64,000 nt of DNA from contig CAUJHH010000055.1 of NCBI GenBank assembly GCA_963204725.1, positions 1-64,000 on the forward strand, read 5' to 3'. The position numbers were made by a program, and so were the translations under genes. The DNA comes from Planctomycetota bacterium (lineage in GTDB: Bacteria > Planctomycetota > Phycisphaerae > Phycisphaerales > UBA1924). The notes under the pieces are model-generated. The model saw nothing but the letters and a program-made list of their open reading frames with translations. It was not told the DNA's origin and did no database searches. Shown in pieces: positions 1 to 8,500 of this stretch; the first letter of the stretch is position 1; each line of letters starts with the position of its first letter.

Positions 1-459
1 CGGTGCATCTGTTCCCGGGCCGACCGGTGTCCACGTGCCTTGCTCGGCATCCCATGCCGCGATGTATGGTGTCGATGCTCCGCCGGACTCTGTGAAGACT
101 CCACCGGCGATGAGCCGCCCCGCAGCATCGACCTCGAGCGCACGCACATGGCCGTTGAAGCCCTCGCCCAACGCGGACCACTTGAGTGTGTGCGGATCCC
201 ATGCCGCGACGTGGTTCGCGGCGATGTTCGCGGCGGCGGTGAACTCGCCACCAACAACAACCAGCGCTTCCAGCGGTCCGTCAAGGTCCGGGTCCCAGCG
301 AGTCATGGCGCGGACCTCGCCGTTCGTGCCGGGCACTCCGTCGTTCTCGAGCCACTGTTCGCCGCACGGTTGCGCGGTCGCCACGGACTCAAGCGAGCCG
401 AAACCGAGCAGTGCGCTCGCTACCGTCAGGAACAAGCGGCCGAGTGTCGGTGTACGCAT
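1..459 (-). CDS. Secreted repeat protein, planctomycete type (partial, runs off left edge)
   Basis: Reading leftward from ATG at 459, the frame is open for 153 codons to the window edge. Residues 1-30 look like a signal peptide with a hydrophobic stretch and an Ala-x-Ala cleavage site (VATAQ). After it come repeated blades of the form AGG.FT..GG....IA.WD....W..LG.G, with two or three copies visible (VVVGGEFTAAANIAANHVAAWD, cut here, then IAGGVFTESGG). Such repeats are common in exported planctomycete and myxobacterial proteins and probably form a beta-propeller. GGGGGA lies about 12 bases before the start. No enzymatic role can be assigned. The C-terminal part is outside the window. Confidence 0.75.
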   Translation of the reverse strand, partial: MRTPTLGRLFLTVASALLGFGSLESVATAQPCGEQWLENDGVPGTNGEVRAMTRWDPDLDGPLEALVVVGGEFTAAANIAANHVAAWDPHTLKWSALGEGFNGHVRALEVDAAGRLIAGGVFTESGGASTPYIAAWDAEQGTWTPVGPGTDAP

Positions 460-698
460 CGAGGTCGTTCCCCCAAGGGCACCTGTTCATGCCCTCCATC
501 GGTTCTTTATCGCCAGCCGGAAGGACATGAAGTTACGGCATTTGCATGCTTCGGGCAACGAAATTCGAGCGTTCGCCGCCTTGCCCGGTCCGCCTGCTCG
601 CCCCTCCATCACCCGGTGCCGCTTTGGTCGCCGGAGCGTAGCCGCGGGATGCTCCCGCGAACGGCCTCCCCAGCGGTAACCCCAGCGGGAGCAAGGGC

Positions 699-1601
699 AT
701 GCGTACAGGGCGAGCCGGGCGGAGCGGGAGAACCGGGGGAACGAAGCGGGAAGTTCCAGATGTTCCCGACCCACGGGCCGCATGGGCCGCAAGGGCCGCG
801 GGCGAAGAGATAGAACGGGTAGGGGCGAGACCGGTCGCACCAGTCGCACGCGTCGCGGCGGGGCGATTGGAACAGACGCGGGAAACCACGGCCGCCGTGG
901 CCGCAACGGCCGCAGGACCTACCCGCCGTCCCAAGCCCAAGCGACGCCTGCCGCCCGAGGTGCTGACCGACGAGGAGGTCCGTGCCCTGCTCGACGCCTG
1001 CGGCAGGTACAACCCCGTCGCCCTCCGCAACCGCGCGCTGATCACGCTGATGTACCGGGCCGGGCTGCGCGTCTCCGAGGCGCTGGCGCTCCAGCCCAAG
1101 GACGTGGACCTTGAGAACGGCATCGTCCGCGTCCTGCACGGCAAGGGCGACCGGTACCGAGCCGTGGGCCTCGACCCCGGGGCGGCGGCCGTGGTTGCCG
1201 CGTGGCTCGCCGAACGCGGAAGGGCCCAACGTGTGGCGGCACGGGGCGACGTGGCGACTCCCCTTCTCTGCACCGCCTATGGCACGCCGCTGACCACCGG
1301 GTACGTGCGCCGCCTGATGAAGCGGCTGGGCCGCCAAGCCGGGATCGCCAAGCGCGTACATGCCCACGGCCTGCGACACACCCACGCAGCCCAACTCCGG
1401 TCGGAGGGCGTCGATGTCGGGATCATCTCACGCCAACTCGGGCACCGATCGCTGCTGACCACCATTCGATACCTCGACCACGTCCAGCCGACGGCGGTGG
1501 TTGAGGCGATACGGCGGAGATCGTGGGAATGCACGTCCACACCGATCGGATCAATGCAACACGACCCCAATGACGATGTCCGACGCTACGGAATCGCATG
1601 A
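699..1601 (+). CDS. Tyrosine recombinase/integrase, catalytic domain
   Basis: Phage-integrase family recombinase that would cut and rejoin DNA through a 3'-phosphotyrosine. All catalytic residues are visible, numbered from ATG at 699: Arg124 (AGLRVSEAL), Lys149 (LHGKGDRYR), His223/Arg226 (HAHGLRHTHAA), His249 (LGHRS) and nucleophile Tyr258 (IRYLDHV). Before residue 85 there is only low-complexity sequence that overlaps the 9-bp repeats, and no recognisable SAM-like core-binding domain. The true start is therefore doubtful: GTG at 897 would give only the catalytic domain plus a basic PTRRPKPKRR lead. The last 16 bases overlap the convergent neighbour. It may be a truncated integrase or a minimal one. 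The accessory surroundings support a mobile origin. Confidence 0.85.
   Translation: MRTGRAGRSGRTGGTKREVPDVPDPRAAWAARAAGEEIERVGARPVAPVARVAAGRLEQTRETTAAVAATAAGPTRRPKPKRRLPPEVLTDEEVRALLDACGRYNPVALRNRALITLMYRAGLRVSEALALQPKDVDLENGIVRVLHGKGDRYRAVGLDPGAAAVVAAWLAERGRAQRVAARGDVATPLLCTAYGTPLTTGYVRRLMKRLGRQAGIAKRVHAHGLRHTHAAQLRSEGVDVGIISRQLGHRSLLTTIRYLDHVQPTAVVEAIRRRSWECTSTPIGSMQHDPNDDVRRYGIA
716..914. repeat. Five clusters of 9-bp-phased short repeats
   Basis: Short units recur exactly every 9 bases, usually three per cluster, with a different unit in each cluster. CGGG recurs at 716, 725 and 734. GTTCC recurs at 753 and 762. GGGCCGC recurs at 775, 784 and 793. GTCGCA/GTCGCG recurs at 834, 843 and 852. 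GGCCGC recurs at 890, 899 and 908. The stretch is open in several frames because 9 is a multiple of 3, so apparent coding here may be an artefact. It sits directly before the recombinase catalytic domain. The same 9-bp period appears again at 18995-19021. Confidence 0.7.
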
Positions 1602-2536
1602 ACAGATGAAGACTCTACGATGATCAAGTGTAAGGCGTCGTCAAAGTGTCCCTTCGACGAGACCAACACGGGCATTCCAACCAAGGCTTCCAAACGTGAG
1701 CGGTCGGCAGCGTCAGAGGGTTTCACGTATCCGGATGTGCGCCCGTTCCGCTCCAGCGAGTACATCAGCGGCAAGCGCGCACCATCATATAAAGAGCTGC
1801 GTCGCAAGACTGTACTTCCAGCCGGCACGTGATCGCCTGTGGTCGCAGCCGTTGACGCCATCGCAATACGCACATCGAGCGACAGCTTCCTCGCTTGAAG
1901 TGCCCTGACCAATCGCACTGCAGAGTTGTCACCTCTTGCCTCTGCTTGAACCTGCTCAATCACCGTTTGCAGGCGATCCCTCGAGACTTGTTCTGCGGCC
2001 AAGTCAGATCCGGAAAGGGCGTCTAGTGTTTGGATCAGGCTGCGAACAGTCTGCGCGAGCTCAGGAGGCAAGCTATCCGTAGATGGACTCGCGGCAGAAT
2101 CAATCAAAAGCTTATTTGCGTATTCCAAGTAGCCTTGGTATCGCGCGAGTTCGCCTTGCACCGCGGCCAAGTGCTCAGCGGCCGATGCTGCATTCTCTCG
2201 CATTTCCCCGAGCGCGTCTTGTAGGCTCAACCTTTCGCTTTCCAACTCATGGATGGCTTTGGTATCGGACTCCACGCGTTCTTGGAGCAGCCCAATGTCG
2301 TATCTCAGTTGTTTCTCTTCAATCTGTGCACGCTGAGTCTGGATGCTCATCGTGGCTAGAGATACGAATGCCGTAACTGCTCCCACCATTGCAGCAACTG
2401 TTCCAAACCAAAACTGTGGCTCACGTAGCGGGCTGTGACTTCGAGGTTGTTCCCAACGGAGTCGAAGCGAATCAGCCAATGCAGTGGAAGCCGACAGAAA
2501 GCGTGCGACGGCATTCCTCTCATCGTCTGATAGCAT
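1586..2536 (-). CDS. Coiled-coil membrane protein, unknown function
   Basis: No family recognised. From ATG at 2536 the 316-residue product has a short soluble N-terminus, one clear membrane segment at about residues 42-64, then a Glu/Gln-rich helix with heptad character at about 66-135. The C-terminal 180 residues look soluble and mixed alpha/beta. The base composition is more AT-rich than the integrase beside it and resembles the restriction cassette at 3.3-8.3 kb, which hints at a shared foreign origin. Its end overlaps the end of the convergent recombinase gene. A role as a cell-surface or defence-associated sensor is only a guess. Confidence 0.7.
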   Translation of the reverse strand: MLSDDERNAVARFLSASTALADSLRLRWEQPRSHSPLREPQFWFGTVAAMVGAVTAFVSLATMSIQTQRAQIEEKQLRYDIGLLQERVESDTKAIHELESERLSLQDALGEMRENAASAAEHLAAVQGELARYQGYLEYANKLLIDSAASPSTDSLPPELAQTVRSLIQTLDALSGSDLAAEQVSRDRLQTVIEQVQAEARGDNSAVRLVRALQARKLSLDVRIAMASTAATTGDHVPAGSTVLRRSSLYDGARLPLMYSLERNGRTSGYVKPSDAADRSRLEALVGMPVLVSSKGHFDDALHLIIVESSSVHAIP

Positions 2537-2708
2537 CTATCACCTCCGACTCGGCTACGGTTTCGACCGATTGTAGAGTACGGTGGGTGCGCGACACAGG
2601 GTCGGGGATCGTTCCCGCCGTAGTCCCGATCCCCGGCGATTGACCTCCCCACCGCTCGCGCAGTGCCCGCAGCCGTGCGATAATCCCCCGACGCGAAAGG
2701 GGGATCCC

Positions 2709-3221
2709 ATGCAAGCATTGAAGTCCAAGGTCGCCAAGATTGAACGGGCACGTTCGATGGAGTCGGAGGCAGGGCGCGACGACCACCGCCGCATGATGCA
2801 AGTGCTGAACGGGGCGCTCGTCGCGCACCAGCCGGAGCTCGAACAGGTTCGGCCCGACCACACGGATCCCGAGACCTACCGCGACATCCAAGAGACGCTC
2901 GCGTGGGCGCGGGGCGACTACTCGGAGGCCGAGCGGCTGCACGACCTCGATCCCAATAAGCACGTCCCTCCGCCGCCCGGGACGCCGTGGGTGGAGCGGA
3001 TGCGGCTGGCACGGGAGGCTCTGGACCGGACATTCGGGGACGCGGGCGACAAGACGGAGCGGGTGAGGGCGGCGGTTGCGAGGGTCGCGGCCCGCGCGAC
3101 CACACCGCTCCATGAGGCATACGACCATGCCGACGCGTGCACTGCGACCGCTATTCTCAGGGCCACGCCAGGGCCCAGCAGCCCTGGAGAGTCCACGCAG
3201 TTCCCTTTACGGACTGCTTAG
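2709..3221 (+). CDS. Hypothetical protein
   Basis: A 170-residue product of unknown function. The start at 2709 is chosen because AAAGGGGG lies just before the ATG; the upstream in-frame codons to 2583 look non-coding. The sequence is rich in charged residues and Pro, predicted mostly helical (MQALKSKVAKIERARSMES at the N-terminus), with a central HPxPPPPGTPW-like linker near residues 95-105. No signal peptide or membrane segment is seen. The last 30 codons are low-complexity Ser/Thr/Pro and may lie beyond the conserved part. Confidence 0.55.
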   Translation: MQALKSKVAKIERARSMESEAGRDDHRRMMQVLNGALVAHQPELEQVRPDHTDPETYRDIQETLAWARGDYSEAERLHDLDPNKHVPPPPGTPWVERMRLAREALDRTFGDAGDKTERVRAAVARVAARATTPLHEAYDHADACTATAILRATPGPSSPGESTQFPLRTA

Positions 3222-3328
3222 GCCCGGACCTTGTGTCAAGGACGCGCGTACAAATCTCGACCGCGCTCTACCCACGGTCTTATGCACCGCGGGAGCCATC
3301 TCTGTTCGCAGACTGATCGGGTTCGCCG

Positions 3329-3334
3329 TATAAT
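3329..3334 (+). promoter_or_regulatory. Putative -10 box of the restriction cassette
   Basis: A perfect TATAAT lies 21 bases before the preferred methyltransferase start, in otherwise GC-rich sequence. The candidate -35 (TTCGCA at 3305-3310) is weak. This fits a promoter for the three co-directional genes that follow. Confidence 0.5.
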
Positions 3335-3355
3335 GGCTTGAGAGGTACTACCCGA

Positions 3356-4369
3356 ATGACACCCCCGGCAGCCAAGAAATCCCGAGCAAAGACATCAAAG
3401 TCATCCCAGACTGGCACGGTTGGTCCCCGGTGGCCGACCGTAGCACTGAACCCAGTTCCTACGCCCCAGTCGGCATTCATGAGCCGAGATTTGCGCCGCC
3501 ACGCATTCTACAGCGACGACAGAACGCTTATCTTCTGTGCGGATGCGGCGAAGGCAATAGGTTGGCTGGCCTCCGCAGGTGTAGCCGTGGACACCACAGT
3601 CACGTCACCTCCGTTCTACGGTCAAAGGGACTACGGCGTCGAGGGGCAAATCGGTTTGGAGCTGCACCCTTCAGAGTACCTTTCCCGTCTGGTGTCAGTC
3701 TTTCGAAAGTGCCGAGAAGTCTTCAAGGAAACTAGCAGCCTTTGGGTCAATCTTGGCGATACGTACTGGAGTGGTCGAGGAGAGCACCGCAGCGGAGAAG
3801 CCAAACAAGCGGCAAGGAGATTTGGGCTTCGACCTCAAGACCGAAAGGGCGATGGCATTTGGTGTAGGCCGAAGCAACTTTTGCTCATTCCACATCGCTT
3901 CGCAATCGCTATGCAGGAGGCTGACTGGATCCTCCGAAATGACAACGTGTGGGTCAAACCCAATCCAGTCCCAGACCAAGTAAGAGATCGCTGCTCAATG
4001 GGACACGAGTATGTCTTTCACTTCGTGACCCAGCGATTTTACTACTACCGACGTGATCGAGTTGGTCGGCCCAACCCAGGAAAGCCACCGTTGCCGCCGT
4101 TGGACGTTTGGGTGGTTCCTCCGTCCAAAGGCAGTAACGGACATCCTGCTGCGTTCTCTGCCGACTTGGTTGACCTCCCGATCCGCGCGACAACTCCACC
4201 AAATGGTGTGGTATTGGATCCGTTCGCTGGCAGCGGCACAACGCTTCTGCATGCTCGGAGGCTGGGATTCCGCGCGATCGGCATCGACATCAAGCCGGAG
4301 TACTGTAATGCGATGGCCGCTGCCTGCCAAAAGGACCCACCGAATCTGCTTCCGCATTCTGAGAAGTGA
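3356..4369 (+). CDS. Site-specific DNA methyltransferase, beta class (probably N4-cytosine)
   Basis: S-adenosylmethionine-dependent exocyclic-amino DNA methyltransferase. Catalytic motif IV reads TSPPFYGQRDYG (Ser84-Pro85-Pro86-Phe87), and SAM-binding motif I reads LDPFAGSGTT (from Asp288) near the C-terminus. The order IV before I defines the beta class. SPPF/Y is most typical of N4-cytosine enzymes, although N6-adenine cannot be excluded. ATG at 3356 is preferred because GAGAGG sits 9 bases upstream; a TTG at 3338 would add six residues. It is the first gene of a cassette with McrB- and McrC-like genes, 21 bases before the second, which suggests it protects self DNA for that nuclease. The lower GC content points to horizontal acquisition. 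Confidence 0.9.
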   Translation: MTPPAAKKSRAKTSKSSQTGTVGPRWPTVALNPVPTPQSAFMSRDLRRHAFYSDDRTLIFCADAAKAIGWLASAGVAVDTTVTSPPFYGQRDYGVEGQIGLELHPSEYLSRLVSVFRKCREVFKETSSLWVNLGDTYWSGRGEHRSGEAKQAARRFGLRPQDRKGDGIWCRPKQLLLIPHRFAIAMQEADWILRNDNVWVKPNPVPDQVRDRCSMGHEYVFHFVTQRFYYYRRDRVGRPNPGKPPLPPLDVWVVPPSKGSNGHPAAFSADLVDLPIRATTPPNGVVLDPFAGSGTTLLHARRLGFRAIGIDIKPEYCNAMAAACQKDPPNLLPHSEK

Positions 4370-4390
4370 TGCGGCCGGAGACAACTGATC

Positions 4391-6409
4391 ATGGGCACGT
4401 TTCTCAATGCGGAAACTATCAAGGGTGCTGTCCGACGGCTCGGAGACTCGCTCGCGCAGACAGGGATACACGATTTCTTGTTGCTGAAACGCGCCTCGGT
4501 GCTGAGTAATTCACCCAAGGTGATCCTTTCGGAACGGAACCCGCACTTCAAGCAGGCGATCGAGGAATTGACTTCGTGCAATAAGCCCCTGGGAGCCGTT
4601 CTCGACAACGCATGGCATCTGCCGCCGTACATCAACGTGTTCGGCACGGCCAAACACAGCAAGGGGCCGTTCCGCTCTGCAAAGTTTACTTCAAATGGCC
4701 CTGCTGACACCGTCAGCAAGTCGCGCCCGTGGCAAGACCTGGTGGAAGTGCACGACGAGCGTCCGCGATCAGTTACCTTCCTTAGCGATTATTTGAAGCA
4801 CGCTAAGTCCGTCCTGCTCAAAGCACAGTCACCAAGCAATGAACTGCCTCGCCTCGCCGATGCGGCGATTTGGTTCTTCCGTGCAACCGACATCTCCACA
4901 GACGCAGCATCCAGAGATAGAATGGGCCTTCTCAGCAGCCTAGTACATGATTTCGTGTCCGCCGTCCACCTGACCATCGAAGAAATGGCGATGCTGTTCG
5001 GTGATGCTGAAGCCTTAGACGAGTCAGTCTACCCTGAGACGATGACCTCGGAGTCTGTCGCGTCGCCGATGTCGTATCTGACCCAAGGCAGCATCGAAGC
5101 AACTCCCGTAACAGAGACCACAGACCGGGTATCTTGGGATCTAGTCGTCTCTCTTGCCGCGAAGGAGTTTGTCATTCTCACGGGGCTCTCCGGGACCGGA
5201 AAGACTCGCGGAGCAATTCGGCTCAGCGCGGCAGTTACCGGGGGAGCTACCCAACCAGTAGAGTTGATCCCAGTTGCGGCAGATTGGAATGACCCGCGTC
5301 CTCTCCTTGGGTATCGCCACCCATTCGGTCGCGCGACAGATGCCGCGGGGCAAACTGCGCTCACAGACACTTATGAGATCACGCCGGCCCTGCGGCTTAT
5401 TCTCCGCGCAAGTCACCCAGACAGTGAACGGATTCCGCACTTTCTAATTTTGGACGAAATGAACCTCTCGCACGTCGAGCGGTACTTTAGTCCGATACTT
5501 TCTCTTCTTGAGGCGGCGCGAAGCACATCGCGGGCGAGCACTGTTCCGCTTATACCGGCAGCAGATACACGATTAATCGCGTCAGTGTTGGAGCGTGAAA
5601 AGCCGGATTCCATCGAGGCGAAGGCCGCTGCCATCCAAGCCCTTCAGGGTGCAGGTATTTGCATCCCTGGCAATCTGTTCATAGTCGGCACGGTAAACGT
5701 TGACGAAACCACTTACATGTTTTCGCCGAAGGTGCTGGACCGCGCCCATGTGTTCGAGGTCGCCTCGACATCGCCGCTCGAGTTTGTGACCGGGACAGGG
5801 GCCGCTGAGGAGTTGGTTCCGGCTTCCGCAGCTTTGGAACTGCTTCAATGGTCAATTGAGCGGCGAGATGAATCGGAGAGAACAGACGGCGCGGTGGACC
5901 TTCTGAAGTCGGTTCATGCGGACGCCGGACTAGCTCCAGCAGTACTCGATGCCATTACGACTGCGATGAAGTGTGCTCTCGAGGGATCCCATGTTCTCCT
6001 CAGTCCCATCGGCTTCGGCTTAGGATATCGAGTGGTTCGTGAGTGCTTCGACTATGTGGCGACGTGCCTCCGACTGGCGGTGCTCGCAGGCTGGACTCCA
6101 GAGCAGATTCAGGCCGCTTGGCCCCATTGGATAGACCGGGCAGTTCTGCAGAAGGTACTGCCAAAGCTGCACGGCAATCGGCTCCAGTTGACCGGGCCCC
6201 TGACCGCCACTATGGCCTTTTTCGCGGGCGGAACCGCCACTACCGAGCCCCGCGCCTCCTATCAGATGACTGGTGGCAATGAGGTCGGCATTGCCGAGTC
6301 GCTCAAGCTTTCGTACGGCGATCAAGCCGCCCTTCCTCTCTGCATTAGGAAACTCTCTCGCATGCTCTGGCGTGTTGAGACGACCGGCTACGCGGGGTTC
6401 ATCGAGTGA
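4391..6409 (+). CDS. McrB-like AAA+ NTPase of a restriction system
   Basis: Motor subunit of a McrBC/LlaJI-like restriction complex. The 672-residue product has a non-conserved N-terminal half (about 1-240) that would hold the DNA-recognition domain. The AAA+ module follows: Walker A GLSGTGKT at 265-272, a DWNDPRPLLGY element typical of McrB relatives, Walker B with the diagnostic ILDEMNLSHVERYF (about 352-365), and a sensor stretch VGTVNVDETTYMFSPKVLDR near 431 where the classical McrB signature MNTADRS would sit. Known family members translocate DNA with GTP and activate a partner nuclease. The next gene overlaps it by 4 bases (GTGA), so the two are almost certainly co-translated. Nucleotide preference (GTP or ATP) cannot be read from the sequence. 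Confidence 0.88.
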   Translation: MGTFLNAETIKGAVRRLGDSLAQTGIHDFLLLKRASVLSNSPKVILSERNPHFKQAIEELTSCNKPLGAVLDNAWHLPPYINVFGTAKHSKGPFRSAKFTSNGPADTVSKSRPWQDLVEVHDERPRSVTFLSDYLKHAKSVLLKAQSPSNELPRLADAAIWFFRATDISTDAASRDRMGLLSSLVHDFVSAVHLTIEEMAMLFGDAEALDESVYPETMTSESVASPMSYLTQGSIEATPVTETTDRVSWDLVVSLAAKEFVILTGLSGTGKTRGAIRLSAAVTGGATQPVELIPVAADWNDPRPLLGYRHPFGRATDAAGQTALTDTYEITPALRLILRASHPDSERIPHFLILDEMNLSHVERYFSPILSLLEAARSTSRASTVPLIPAADTRLIASVLEREKPDSIEAKAAAIQALQGAGICIPGNLFIVGTVNVDETTYMFSPKVLDRAHVFEVASTSPLEFVTGTGAAEELVPASAALELLQWSIERRDESERTDGAVDLLKSVHADAGLAPAVLDAITTAMKCALEGSHVLLSPIGFGLGYRVVRECFDYVATCLRLAVLAGWTPEQIQAAWPHWIDRAVLQKVLPKLHGNRLQLTGPLTATMAFFAGGTATTEPRASYQMTGGNEVGIAESLKLSYGDQAALPLCIRKLSRMLWRVETTGYAGFIE

Positions 6410-8328
6410 CCTCGCTCACTTGCCTTCATCGTGTGCGGTTTGACTGGGTCAACGGGACATCTCTAGATATCGAGTGGGCCTCCGGCGACGAGGGCGAGGC
6501 CCTTCGTTTACCAGCACAATCCCAATCCATCACGGGTTGGATCGAACGCGTGCCGGATCAACTGAGCCTTGCGGGCATCCCGGCCCTCTCCGTCGATCAG
6601 GGGCAAACAACGAGCCTCTTCGAGCCGGTGCGACTTCGAGAGCAGACCGATTACACCTTGGACTTTCGCATTCGCGCAACTCTTCCAGCGGCCACGGCCG
6701 CGTGGCAGGACAATCCATCTTGGCCCTTGCCCGCTCGCTTCAACGGCGTCTATCGCACTCAGGCACCACGTCGATGGATGACCGACGGCGAGTACATACG
6801 TGTCGGTGGCGCCTTGAATTTCGGGTCATTTGTTGGTGTGGCGCACTTTGAGTTGCCAGATGGAGCGTCCGCACCGGTTGAGATCATCTGTACGAAGATC
6901 GGATATGTTGGCGACTTTAGGGCATTGTTGGAACAGGTGGGCCACGAGGTCGTTGAGCTGCTCTTGACGGTAGGAACACCCACCGGAATACCGCTTGCGA
7001 GTTCTGGCGACCTGAGCGCATCGCCTCTCGCGTTCTTGTTCCACCTGCGGTCTCTCCTTGCTTCGCACGAGCTTCCTGATGCGATCGAATCCATTCTTCG
7101 GCGACCGCACGAACGCCTAGGCGAAGACCGTCAGGAAGGGTTCGTGTGGGAGTTCCGGCATCCCGACGTGGCGGCGATGTCCCGCGCAACCGAGTATCTT
7201 CCAGACGTCAGTGCCACTGCGAGGAGTCCGGCCTTTCTCCCAGTGCCGATCAGGTACGACGGGCGCAGCCGCTCCGTGTCGAGGGATACTCAAGAGAATC
7301 GATATGTAAAGGCACTGTTGGAGGATATTGTAAGGCGAGCAGAAAGTGGTATTAGAGATCTGCGCGACGCAGGCAGCCTAGCAGCCATGCGCGAACTTGT
7401 TATTCACGCGGACCGCATTCGTGAGTGGTTGTCGCGTCCTTTGTGGAGAGAGGTTGGCCCATTCAGGCAGATGCCGTCAAACTCCCAAGTGCTGCAGCGT
7501 AGGTCTGATTATCGACGAGTGTTCGACGCTGACATGCGGCTTCATCTCGGACTGCGATTGCCTTGGAGTCCAAACACAAATGACGCGGATAGCACTTTCG
7601 GTGACATGCGACCCATTGATGTTCTCTATGAGTATTGGTGCTTCCTCGTAATCCGGCGCCTCGTGGCATCCATTTGCGGATCTGCGATCGAACCTCTGGA
7701 TAGCCTTCTGGTACGGTCGATGAATGGTTTTAGACTTCAGCTCGCGCGCGGCAAGGAAAGCAAGACGGTATTTCGCTGGGCGATCGCAGAGAAGGCTACG
7801 TGCCAGGTCGAACTTTACTTCAACCGGCACTTTGCGAGTGCTGCCGGTGCCGTGGAGGGCAGGTCGTACTCCGTCGGTCTCCGGCCCGACGTCAGCCTTT
7901 GCATTGAACGCATCCAGACGGGAGCAGTTGGCGCACGGCATTGGCTTCATTTTGACGCAAAGTACAGGCGTGAAATTGATGTGGCCGCCCTGGTAGGCGC
8001 GACAGATGACTCCTTAAGTGGTGGCGATCCGTGTGCAAGAATCGAGGAGACCTACAAGCGGGCAGACTTGTACAAGATGCATACATACCGCGACGCCATC
8101 ATTTCAACGCGCGGAGCGTACGCGCTGTTTCCATCGCTAACGGGTGGTGAGTCTATTTTTGTGCGAGGTCCATCCTTGGGTAGTGCGAAGTTACCGAGTG
8201 TAGGAATGTTCCCCCTGAGTCCTACGCGGGCAGTGGATCAGGAACTCCCATTGCGAAGGTTCCTTTTGAGGGTGTTGTCACAAATTACGGATGCATCGCA
8301 GGTAGTTGAGGAGCACATGGGTCCGTAG
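6406..8328 (+). CDS. McrC-like DUF2357 / PD-(D/E)xK restriction nuclease
   Basis: Cleavage subunit that partners the McrB-like motor. The 640-residue product starts at GTG 6406, inside the end of the previous gene. The region around residues 160-260 resembles DUF2357 (GYVGDFRALLEQVGHEV). The C-terminus carries a PD-(D/E)xK nuclease core: Asp495 in LRPDVSL, then Asp517-Ala-Lys519 in HFDAKYRRE, followed by the helical YKRADLYKMHTYRDAI segment that usually follows the core in this family. Together with the methyltransferase this forms a self-contained three-gene system. It ends with TAG. Confidence 0.85.
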   Translation: MTSLTCLHRVRFDWVNGTSLDIEWASGDEGEALRLPAQSQSITGWIERVPDQLSLAGIPALSVDQGQTTSLFEPVRLREQTDYTLDFRIRATLPAATAAWQDNPSWPLPARFNGVYRTQAPRRWMTDGEYIRVGGALNFGSFVGVAHFELPDGASAPVEIICTKIGYVGDFRALLEQVGHEVVELLLTVGTPTGIPLASSGDLSASPLAFLFHLRSLLASHELPDAIESILRRPHERLGEDRQEGFVWEFRHPDVAAMSRATEYLPDVSATARSPAFLPVPIRYDGRSRSVSRDTQENRYVKALLEDIVRRAESGIRDLRDAGSLAAMRELVIHADRIREWLSRPLWREVGPFRQMPSNSQVLQRRSDYRRVFDADMRLHLGLRLPWSPNTNDADSTFGDMRPIDVLYEYWCFLVIRRLVASICGSAIEPLDSLLVRSMNGFRLQLARGKESKTVFRWAIAEKATCQVELYFNRHFASAAGAVEGRSYSVGLRPDVSLCIERIQTGAVGARHWLHFDAKYRREIDVAALVGATDDSLSGGDPCARIEETYKRADLYKMHTYRDAIISTRGAYALFPSLTGGESIFVRGPSLGSAKLPSVGMFPLSPTRAVDQELPLRRFLLRVLSQITDASQVVEEHMGP

Positions 8329-8500
8329 GCCGTCGGATGACGGCTGCACGCCGACGGAGTGGCTAGCGATGTGGTTCGACATTGTTCGGAACATTAACGT
8401 CGAGCACTGCCCCCTGAATGCGCCGGTGCCAACCCGATCCGATCGACGAGGCAACTCCCGCAGGTACAAGCTTCGCTTTGTCGCCGGGAACGTAGCCGGA

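Noticed and set aside
35-813. Two long plus-strand open frames at the left edge
   Set aside because: They are antisense to the partial secreted repeat protein on the minus strand, which has a signal peptide and clear repeats. Their own products are Arg/Pro/Ser-rich and featureless.
716-914. CRISPR array
   Set aside because: Repeats are under 10 bases, in triples at 9-base steps, with no spacers and no cas genes nearby.
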